NCBI RefSeq assembly: GCF_042610495.1
Contig: NZ_JBHGAP010000005.1
Coordinates: forward strand, 1-64,000
Origin: RU20A sp042610495
GTDB taxonomy: Bacteria; Pseudomonadota; Alphaproteobacteria; Rhizobiales; Rhizobiaceae
Length of the DNA: 64,000 nt
Direction of reading: 5' to 3'
Under the pieces are notes generated by a model. The model was given only the letters and a program-made list of their open reading frames with translations, had not been told where the DNA came from and searched no databases. This document shows, piece after piece, positions 1 to 6,742 of the stretch. Made by a program: the position numbers and the translations under genes. The stretch's first letter is position 1, and every line of letters starts with the position of its first letter.

Positions 1-381
1 CCCAGCCAGTGGCTGGGGTCTGCATGCAGCGACGATACGATGGACTATTACCGAGAAGTCCGAAGTTTCTATCCCAGCCAGTGGCTGGGGTCTGCATGCA
101 GTCTTCAAGACCGAACTGGCCGGTGAGGCTGGAGTTTCTATCCCAGCCAGTGGCTGGGGTCTGCATGCAGATGGCATCCCGCCCGTCACGTCGGAGTACG
201 TCTTGTTTCTATCCCAGCCAGTGGCTGGGGTCTGCATGCAGATGATCAAGTCAAATTTCACTTGATCACCCTCGAGTTTCTATCCCAGCCAGTGGCTGGG
301 GTCTGCATGCAGATCGTCTTCCCATTCAACGACAACAATGGCAAGTTTCTATCCCAGCCAGTGGCTGGGGTCTGCATGCAG
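1..381 (-). CRISPR. CRISPR array 1 (right, leader-proximal end; runs off the left edge)
   Basis: Five complete 37-nt repeats start at 65, 134, 205, 276 and 345. The last 29 nt of a sixth occupy 1-29. Five spacers of 32-35 nt lie between them. The repeat contains the inverted pair CCCAGCC/GGCTGGG around a 3-nt loop. Read on the minus strand it ends with ATAGAAAC, eight bases after the stem, which matches the 8-nt 5' handle left by Cas6-type cleavage. I therefore infer minus-strand transcription with the leader at 382 onward. The repeats here are all alike; the array continues beyond position 1, so its true size is unknown. Confidence 0.97.
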
Positions 382-538
382 ACCCACTCTTGTAACACGC
401 AGAGACCGTTCGGCAAGAGGACTTCTTTTCCAAGGCAGACTTCTGGATGCGATAAAGATATGGCATTCTTGCGTACCCTGGCAATTTCGTCTGCATTTAT
501 CGCATCAACATCATGGACTTGGGAGAAATCCAAGGCAA
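382..538 (-). promoter_or_regulatory. Leader of CRISPR array 1, also the upstream region of rt-cas1
   Basis: This 157-nt stretch separates the last repeat of array 1 from the RT-Cas1 start codon. Its first 64 bases align without gaps to the bases just right of array 2. I count about 37 of 64 identical, including CTCTT and AACA beside the repeat, TTTCCAA at offsets 46-52 and TCTG at offsets 61-64. Such conservation next to the repeat is what the Cas1-Cas2 integrase recognises in leaders of known systems. The same segment must carry the promoter of rt-cas1 on the plus strand. No exact -35/-10 boxes are assigned. Confidence 0.7.
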
Positions 539-2608
539 ATGGTCAACAGACACCGGTCGCCGGGGCCCCGCGCGACGCTCATTCCGGATGCTTCCCTTTT
601 CGCGCAGCTGTGCCGCCGGGCGGTGTTGCTGGAGGCGTGGGAGAAGGTGTGGCGCAATCAGGGCGCGGCGGGTGGCGACGGGGTGACCGTCGAGCAGTTT
701 CAGCGCGCGGCGGCGATGCAGGTGGGGCGGCTTTCCACGGCGCTGGCCGAAGGGCACTACCGGCCCTCGCCCCTGCGGCATGTGGATATTCCCAAGCCGT
801 CCGGCGGGACACGCCGACTGTCCATCCCCGCCGTCGGCGACCGGGTGGTGCAGACGGCGGCGGCCATGCTGCTGTCGCCCTATCTGGAGGCGGAATTCGA
901 GGAGACGAGCTATGCCTACCGCCCCGGCCGCTCGGTGGCGCAGGCGGTGGCGCGCATCCAGGCCCTGCAGCGCGATGGCTTGCGCTTCGTGGTCGATGCC
1001 GACATCAAGGGCTATTTCGACGCGATCCCCCATGACGGCCTGCTAGAGCGACTTTCGGAAAGCCTGGAAGACGGGCCGCTGACGCAGCTGATCTGCCTGT
1101 GGCTGTCCCATGCGGCGCCGGCCGGGCGCGGTCTGGCACAGGGCTCGCCGCTCTCGCCGCTGCTTGCCAATCTCTATCTCGACCGGCTGGACGAGGCCTT
1201 CGCCGCGCGGGGCGCGCGCATCGTGCGGTTTGCCGATGACTTCGTGGTGCTGACCGAAACGGCCCGCACGGCCGAGGCGGCGATGGCGCAGGTGGAGCGG
1301 CTTCTGGCCGAAGCCGGGCTGGTGCTCAACCGCGACAAGACGACGGTGACGACTTTCGAGCAGGGGTTTCGCTTTCTCGGCCACCTCTTCATCCGCTCCA
1401 TGGCGCTCAAGGCCGCGCCGGAAGAGGTGGATCGTCACGATATCGACCGGCTGGTAGCGGAGGTGGCGCGTCTCGATGCCGCGACGGTGGAGGCCAAGGA
1501 GGACGATGCCGCCGCCAAGGCGGCTCAGGAAGCGGCAGGTCATGCCGCAGGGCTGAAAACGCTGTACATGACGGAACCGGGCCGGCGGCTCTCCCTGCGC
1601 AACCAGGCCTTCAGCATCGAGGAACTGCAAAGCCCGGCCGATCCCCTGACCGGCGTGGCCGAGCGCTGGCGCGAGATTGCCGCCATCCCGCACCGCAAGG
1701 TCGATCGCATCGACCTCGGGCCGGAGGCGCTCGCGACGCCTGCGGCGCTGGACCATGCGCTGGCAACAGGCACGCTCGTCTGCTTCACCGACGGGCACGG
1801 CACGACGCGGGGAACGCTTTCGCCCGCGCTGGCGCCGCGGGCCCGGCGTCACCTTGCCCAGGCGGCCACCGTGCTCGATGCCGGGCGGCGGCTGGCGCTG
1901 GCGCGGATCATAGTGGAGGGGCGGCTGCGCAACCAGCGGGCGCTGCTGCGCAAGCTGTGCCGCGAGCGCGATGCGGCCCCGCCCGCCGTCACAAAGGCCA
2001 TTGCCGAACTGACGCGCCTCATCGGCCGCGGCGACACAAGCCGTATCCGGCATGCGGCCGGCATTGCCGAGGCGCTCGGCTATGAGGGCGCCGGCAGCGC
2101 GGTCTACTGGAAGGCGGTCTCGGCGCTGTCCGCCGCCGATTTCCGCTTCCAGCGACGGCAGAGGAAGGACCATCCCGATGGCGCCAACATCGCGATCAAC
2201 ATGCTCGCCTTCCTGCTGCATCGCGACGTGATGGCCGCGGTCACGGCTGCCGGACTGCATCCCGGCTTCGGCGCCCTGCACGGGGTGGACGACCGGCATG
2301 ACGGCTGCGTCTACGACCTGATGGAGGAGTTCCGTGCCCATCTAGTGGAAGGCCTGTTCGTCTATGTCACCAACCGCCGCATCCTGCGCGCCGAGATGTT
2401 CGACACCGACGGCGGGGCGACCCGCATGCTGCCGGCCGGAACACAGGCGCTGATCCGGGCCTACGAGACACGCATCGGCGCCACCGTTTCCTGGCCGCCC
2501 AAGGCGCCGCGCCAAAACCTGCGGCGGCTTCTTGTCTCCCAGGCTCAGGCGCTTGCCCGCCACCATGAAAGCGGCGAATCCTATCGCCCCTTCGAGATCG
2601 ACTACTGA
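539..2608 (+). CDS. rt-cas1: Reverse transcriptase-Cas1 fusion protein (CRISPR spacer integrase)
   Basis: This 689-residue protein joins a group II intron-like reverse transcriptase to Cas1. The RT part (about residues 20-300) shows the metal-binding VDADIKGYFD (Asp153/Asp155), an LAQGSPLSPLLANLY motif and RFADDFVVL (Asp233/Asp234; FADD rather than YADD). The C-terminal Cas1 domain (about 370-689) keeps Glu516 in GYEGAGSAVYW, His581 in GFGALHG and Asp593 in YDLMEEFR, so both active sites look intact. Fusions of this kind, known mainly from type III CRISPR loci, can acquire spacers from RNA. The frame stays open into array 1, but ATG 539 is chosen: it follows AAGG and avoids translating repeats. 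cas2 follows after 57 bp. No N-terminal Cas6 domain is present. Confidence 0.95.
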   Translation: MVNRHRSPGPRATLIPDASLFAQLCRRAVLLEAWEKVWRNQGAAGGDGVTVEQFQRAAAMQVGRLSTALAEGHYRPSPLRHVDIPKPSGGTRRLSIPAVGDRVVQTAAAMLLSPYLEAEFEETSYAYRPGRSVAQAVARIQALQRDGLRFVVDADIKGYFDAIPHDGLLERLSESLEDGPLTQLICLWLSHAAPAGRGLAQGSPLSPLLANLYLDRLDEAFAARGARIVRFADDFVVLTETARTAEAAMAQVERLLAEAGLVLNRDKTTVTTFEQGFRFLGHLFIRSMALKAAPEEVDRHDIDRLVAEVARLDAATVEAKEDDAAAKAAQEAAGHAAGLKTLYMTEPGRRLSLRNQAFSIEELQSPADPLTGVAERWREIAAIPHRKVDRIDLGPEALATPAALDHALATGTLVCFTDGHGTTRGTLSPALAPRARRHLAQAATVLDAGRRLALARIIVEGRLRNQRALLRKLCRERDAAPPAVTKAIAELTRLIGRGDTSRIRHAAGIAEALGYEGAGSAVYWKAVSALSAADFRFQRRQRKDHPDGANIAINMLAFLLHRDVMAAVTAAGLHPGFGALHGVDDRHDGCVYDLMEEFRAHLVEGLFVYVTNRRILRAEMFDTDGGATRMLPAGTQALIRAYETRIGATVSWPPKAPRQNLRRLLVSQAQALARHHESGESYRPFEIDY

Positions 2609-2665
2609 AACACGGCAGGCCCCTCGACGCGAAGGGGTCGGCCGCAACCGGGGACGCAGATCCGC

Positions 2666-2953
2666 ATGGCCGAAACCGAACACGCCATCGTGCTATGCTA
2701 CGACATTTCCCGCGCTGCCACGCGACGGCGCGTCGCAGCGTTCCTGGAAGACAGGCTGGTGCGCGTGCAGCAATCGGTGTTCGAAGGGCGCATGACGCCG
2801 ACCGCCGCCCGAACGCTCTTTGCCGCCACCGTCACCCGCCTCGACCCCGGCGACGGCCTGCGCCTCTATGTGCTCGACCGCGACGGGCTTTCAAAATCAC
2901 TGGCCCATGGCGGCGCGCCGCTGCCGGAAGAGAGCAGTTTCTATCTGTTCTGA
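2666..2953 (+). CDS. cas2: CRISPR-associated endoribonuclease/integrase subunit Cas2
   Basis: This 95-residue protein has the Cas2 ferredoxin-like signature: an N-terminal strand ending in LCYDIS (Asp13, the conserved metal-site aspartate), then RRRVAAFLED, RVQQSVFEGRMT and a C-terminal RLYVLDRDG strand. Length and motif order match stand-alone Cas2. In known systems a Cas2 dimer bridges two Cas1 dimers to form the spacer integrase. Here the partner is the RT-Cas1 encoded 57 bp upstream on the same strand, presumably as one operon. The ATG at 2666 follows a GGGGAC stretch. Array 2 begins 55 bp after the stop codon. Confidence 0.95.
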   Translation: MAETEHAIVLCYDISRAATRRRVAAFLEDRLVRVQQSVFEGRMTPTAARTLFAATVTRLDPGDGLRLYVLDRDGLSKSLAHGGAPLPEESSFYLF

Positions 2954-3008
2954 GCGTGTCCGGAGGGCGGTCGGCAGCGATGCTGTACGCCTTCAAGTAT
3001 CCGCATGG

Positions 3009-4239
3009 GTTTCCTATCCCAGCCGATGGCTGGAGCCTTTCTGCACCCGTAGCCCAAGGCGGCCAGGCTGCTGACGCGGTTTCTATCCCAGCCGATGGCT
3101 GGAGCCTTTCGGCACCTGGCCCGCAAGGCTCACAAGACTTCGTTCTTCCAGGTTTCTATCCCAGCCGATGGCTGGGGCCTTTCGGCACTTGAAAAACAAG
3201 AACTGGCAGGCCCTGCAGAAAGGTTTCTATCCCAGCCGATGGCTGGGGCCTTTCGGCACCGGCAACGCAATCAACGAGAATCTCGTTTTCGCGTTTCTAT
3301 CCCAGCCGACGGCTGGGGCCTTTCGGCACCGCGCTGACATGACGGCCCAGGCCATCGACGACGGTTTCTATCCCAGCCGACAGCTGGGGCCTTTCGGCAC
3401 ATTGTGTCCGAACAGTTCTGAAACAAAACCCCAGTTTCTATCCCAGCCGACGGCTGGGGCCTTTCGGCACAGTTGGGCTATGTGACGGTTCTCGGCTCCA
3501 GGTTTCTATCCCAGCCGATGGCTGGGGCCTTTCGGCACATGCGGCAATCGAAAACCATTCAGCGTAGCGTGTTTCTATCCCAGCCGATGGCTGGGGCCTT
3601 TCGGCACGCATCATCGCAGCGGCCGCTACTCTCGGTTAGTTTCTATCCCAGCCGACGGCTGGGGCCTTTCGGCACAGGAAGAAGTTCCCCCAAAGGTGTG
3701 GAGCAGGAAGTTTCTATCCCAGCCGCCGGCTGGGGCCTTTCGGCCCATCACCGCCGCCAGCATTCTCATCGGCGACACCTAGTTTCTATCCCAGCCGCCG
3801 GCTGGGGCCTTTCGGCCCATCACCGCCGCCAGCATTCTCATCGGCGACACCTAGTTTCTATCCCAGCCGCCGGCTGGGGCCTTTCGGCCCATCACCGCCG
3901 CCAGCATTCTCATCGGCGACACCTAGTTTCTATCCCAGCCGCCGGCTGGGGCCTTTCGGCCCATCACCGCCGCCAGCATTCTCATCGGCGGCACCTAGTT
4001 TCTATCCCAGCCGACGGCTGGGGCCTTTCGGCACCGCACTTCTCGTTTATGGCCTTGGCCATATTGGTTTCTATCCCAGCCGACGGCTGGGGCCTTTCGG
4101 CACCCTCCCTCGTCCGCGTCGTAGATGGCGAGAAGTTTCTATCCCAGCCGACGGCTGGGGTCTTTCGGCACGTGGGCGGATTTCCCCAGGCGCTGGCGTT
4201 TGGTTTCTATCCCAGCCGACGGCTGGGGTCTTTCGGCAC
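3009..4239 (-). CRISPR. CRISPR array 2: 18 repeats, 17 spacers
   Basis: Repeats of 37 nt start at 3009 (38 nt, one inserted C), 3079, 3152, 3223, 3293, 3364, 3434, 3502, 3571, 3639, 3710, 3782, 3854, 3926, 3998, 4067, 4135 and 4203. Spacers are 31-36 nt. The repeat shares the CCCAGCC/GGCTGGG stem and the minus-strand handle ATAGAAAC with array 1, but its other arm is different (minus strand GTGCCGAAAGG in place of CTGCATGCAG). The most damaged repeats are at 3009 and 3079, as expected for the leader-distal end if the leader lies right of 4239. The loop varies (GAT, GAC, GCC) and 3364 loses one stem pair. Confidence 0.98.
3710..3997 (-). repeat. Four tandem copies of one 72-nt repeat-spacer unit inside array 2
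   Basis: Units begin at 3710, 3782, 3854 and 3926. All four carry the same repeat variant (GCC loop, 5' minus-strand GGG instead of GTG) and the same 35-nt spacer. The copy nearest the leader (3963-3997) differs by one base, GGCGGCACC against GGCGACACC. Because the unusual repeat variant is copied together with the spacer, tandem duplication by recombination or slippage explains this better than four independent acquisitions. Confidence 0.95.
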
Positions 4240-4471
4240 AGCCCCTCTTACAACATTCTGACGAGCGAATGCAAATGGAATGTCTTTCCAATGCAAGGCT
4301 CTGCGCCTGCTTTGCCGACAGACAAAAAAGGGAAAGAACATGCATCATTCCACCAATATTTCATATTTTTCAGAGTTTTATGAATTATCCAAGGCAAAAC
4401 GTCTTTCAGAAGCCGCATAGTGCTTTGACGGGCGCTTCAGGACTGCCATTCTCGGGCTGGGAAACGGTGGG
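4240..4471 (-). promoter_or_regulatory. Leader of CRISPR array 2, also the upstream region of cas6
   Basis: This is a relatively AT-rich intergenic stretch between array 2 and cas6. Bases 4240-4303 align gap-free with the array 1 leader, which supports a leader role for minus-strand transcription of array 2. The most AT-rich part (about 4345-4395, with TATTTCATATTTTTC) is a likely promoter zone, either for the array on the minus strand or for cas6 on the plus strand. No gene is evident in it. Confidence 0.65.
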
Positions 4472-5419
4472 GTGACGGGGATGACGGGAGCGGCAGAGGC
4501 AGAGGCGGGGCATGCGGGGATGCCGGCGCGGCTGGCGGCGGCCTTTGGCGAGGCCGAGGTCACGCTGTGGCTGCCGGGTCTTGCAGGCCTTGCCAACGCC
4601 ATCAGTCTTGGCCCCAAGCTGCGCGGCAGCCTTGGCGAGGTGCTGCTGCAGAGCGCTTCGCCTGCGGTCCGGGCCAGGCAACCCTGCCCCTGGCCGCGAC
4701 ACTCGACGGCCGATCTGTTTTTCGGCCCCGGGACACAGGTGACGCTCGCCGGCGAGACCCAGTCGATCGCCCGCCCCTTCGTTCTTTTCGGCCGGGCGGA
4801 GCGCAGCGGCGCGCTTTCCATCACGCTACGCGTTTTCGGCAGCGCCTGCGAGCGGGCCGAGGCGGTGTTCGACGCGCTGATATCAGCGATCGGCAAGGTG
4901 GACTGGTCATCTCTTTCCCGCGACATCGCCCTCGGTCTCCCGAGCCCGGTAACGATCGAAAAGGTGTCGGCGCGCCGCAACGATGCCCCCTTCGACCTTC
5001 GCCGCACGTCATCCGCGGCTGACATGATCTTCGTCTCCCCCATCGATGCCGACCGGGGAGACCCGACGCGCGATCCCGGACTTTTGCTCGCCCGCCTCTG
5101 CCGGCGTCTTGCTCTCCTCTCGCCATGGTTCGGACTTGCGCCCGATGCCTGCTACGCCGCGTGTCTGCACGAGGCCGAAGCTGCCAATATCACGCTTGTG
5201 GAAATCAGCAGTGTCGAAACGGCGCCAGTCGGCGGCCATCATTTCGCCAATCGCCTTGCCCCACCCATGCACCTGCGCCTGACAGGTTTGTCGCCCGCCA
5301 TGCGCCTCGCGCTGATGATCGGCGAACGTGTCCATATCGGCAGGGGTGCCAGCATCGGCCTTGGACGATACCGCCTGCACTGGCGTGACGCCGCGACTGA
5401 GACCGAGGCGGCGGTCTGA
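4472..5419 (+). CDS. cas6: Cas6-type RAMP endoribonuclease for pre-crRNA processing
   Basis: This 315-residue protein is recognised as a divergent Cas6 by two features: an N-terminal LRGSLGEVLL segment followed by CPWPRHS, as in the RAMP family that processes CRISPR transcripts, and a C-terminal glycine-rich loop, HIGRGASIGLGRYRL. Cas6 cuts the repeat at the base of its hairpin. Here that would leave the handle ATAGAAAC seen in both arrays. It lies beside array 2 on the plus strand. The start is uncertain: GTG 4472, ATG 4481 and ATG 4520 are in frame. The catalytic histidine cannot be assigned. The family assignment rests on motif and context only. Confidence 0.75.
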   Translation: MTGMTGAAEAEAGHAGMPARLAAAFGEAEVTLWLPGLAGLANAISLGPKLRGSLGEVLLQSASPAVRARQPCPWPRHSTADLFFGPGTQVTLAGETQSIARPFVLFGRAERSGALSITLRVFGSACERAEAVFDALISAIGKVDWSSLSRDIALGLPSPVTIEKVSARRNDAPFDLRRTSSAADMIFVSPIDADRGDPTRDPGLLLARLCRRLALLSPWFGLAPDACYAACLHEAEAANITLVEISSVETAPVGGHHFANRLAPPMHLRLTGLSPAMRLALMIGERVHIGRGASIGLGRYRLHWRDAATETEAAV

Positions 5420-5632
5420 CATCAAACTTCGACTGCGCCCGCGGGAACGAACGCTCCTGTCGCCAATCGCTGCCTTTTGCGGCCGAGCACATACCCAGCC
5501 ACGTATGTTCGATTGCGGCTTAGGCGTTGTGGCGCAACCGTGTGCAGTCCCGGAATGAGCAGCCGCTGAACTGTTCCGGCAGCGCACGACACACTCCGTC
5601 TAAATCATTGAAAAATAACAATTTACAGGAAG

Positions 5633-5707
5633 TGGCTGGGGCGCCAGGATTCGAACCTGGGAATGGCGGTACCAAAAACCGCTGCCTTACCGCTTGGCGA
5701 CGCCCCA
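5633..5707 (-). tRNA. tRNA-Gln (anticodon TTG)
   Basis: On the minus strand the 75 nt fold as a tRNA. The acceptor stem is TGGGGCG/CGCCCCA, the D arm contains AAGCGGTAAGGC, and the anticodon arm is GCGGT-TTTTGGT-ACCGC with anticodon TTG. The T arm contains GGTTCGAATCC, and CCA is encoded at the 3' end. The 3' end (5633) points toward the CRISPR locus and the 5' end toward core genes. Confidence 0.96.
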
Positions 5708-5982
5708 ACTGATTTCGCGCAGGCCGGCGCCTTTCGGCGGCGGGTGCGGGTGGACGGTTCGGTTGTCCGGCGCGGGTGTGATTAGCAAAGGTGGCGAGGG
5801 GCGGCAATCGGTTTTGGTGGAAAAAACCGGATTGCGGGCGGGTGTTTGCGATGCCCGCGCAGGATCTCCTCGGAACAATCGGCAGGTGACGGGGGTTGAG
5901 GGGGCGGACCGGTCTCTTCGGGAGACCCCGCCTCCTCATCCGCACAGCCCGCACAGGCGGGCCAACATCAAAGGACAGACCG

Positions 5983-6543
5983 ATGACGTCGATTTCTTCC
6001 GCACGCATTCTGATTCTCGCCACCGATGGCTATGAGCGCTCGGAGCTGCGCGTGCCGCTGGAGCAACTGAAGGGCAAGGGCGCCACGGTGTCCATCGCTT
6101 CGCTCAAGATGGAGCCGATCAAGAGCTGGGACGACAAGAACTGGGGCGACACGGTGGATGTGGACCTGACCGTCGGCGAGGTGGATGTTGCCGATTATGA
6201 CGCGCTGGTGCTGCCGGGCGGCCAGATCAATCCGGATATCCTGCGCAAGGAAAAGGCCGCGGTGGATGTGGTGCGCAACTTCCTTTCGGCCGGCAAGGTC
6301 GTCGCCGCCATCTGCCACGGCCCCTGGCTGCTGGTGGAAGCCGACGCGCTGAAGGGCCGCAAGGCCACCTCCTTTGCCTCCATCAAGACCGACCTCAAGA
6401 ATGCCGGTGCAGACTGGCGCGACGAAGAGGTGGTGACCGACAAGGGCATCATCACCTCGCGCTCGCCGGAGGACCTGAACGCCTTCGTGGCGAAGATCGT
6501 CGAAGAGGTCGAAGAAGGCCGTCACGATCGACAGGCTGCCTGA
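5983..6543 (+). CDS. PfpI/DJ-1 family type 1 glutamine amidotransferase-like protein
   Basis: This 186-residue single-domain protein has the DJ-1/PfpI fold signature: ILATDGYERSELRVP near the N-terminus, DALVLPGG, then the nucleophile elbow AAICHGPWLL with the catalytic cysteine. Family members act as intracellular proteases, glyoxalase III-like deglycases or stress proteins; sequence alone does not say which. ATG 5983 is chosen because AAAGGA lies about 8 bp upstream; an in-frame start further upstream would add unrelated residues. A strong hairpin follows the stop codon, so it is probably a single-gene transcript. Confidence 0.9.
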   Translation: MTSISSARILILATDGYERSELRVPLEQLKGKGATVSIASLKMEPIKSWDDKNWGDTVDVDLTVGEVDVADYDALVLPGGQINPDILRKEKAAVDVVRNFLSAGKVVAAICHGPWLLVEADALKGRKATSFASIKTDLKNAGADWRDEEVVTDKGIITSRSPEDLNAFVAKIVEEVEEGRHDRQAA

Positions 6544-6575
6544 GGCTTCGGCCATCCGATCACAGGCATGATCGA

Positions 6576-6606
6576 AAGACCGTCCCGCGTGCAGGCGGGG
6601 CGGTCT
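6576..6606 (+). terminator. Hairpin after the pfpI-like gene
   Basis: AAGACCGTCCCGC pairs with GCGGGGCGGTCTT around a short loop. It lies 32 bp past the stop codon and is followed by only a few T residues, so it is a probable intrinsic terminator of moderate quality. Confidence 0.6.
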
Positions 6607-6742
6607 TGTCATGGGCGGCTTGCTGTATGCCTGCTCTCGCTGGCGCGCCATTCCGGCCTGCCGGGCCGGGCTCGCCATCACCTGTGGCCTGCGGCTGCAT
6701 CGGCCTTTTGCCTTCGGCGACAAGGCTTGCTAGGTGTGGCCC

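Noticed and set aside
9..535. Open frames running through CRISPR array 1 on both strands, including the upstream extension of rt-cas1.
   Set aside because: They consist of translated repeats (recurring FLSQPVAGVCMQ) and arise because the repeats contain no stop codon in these frames. There is no ribosome binding site of note.
2941..4475. Long open frames through array 2 giving repeated SIPADGWGLSA-like peptides.
   Set aside because: They follow the repeat-spacer period and are translations of the array, not a repeat protein. The leader and Cas6 context support CRISPR.
5631..5641. An 11-base match AGTGGCTGGGG between the tRNA-Gln 3' end and the array 1 repeat.
   Set aside because: Short, and explained by the tRNA CCA end next to GGGG. 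Not long enough to argue for an attachment site or repeat origin.
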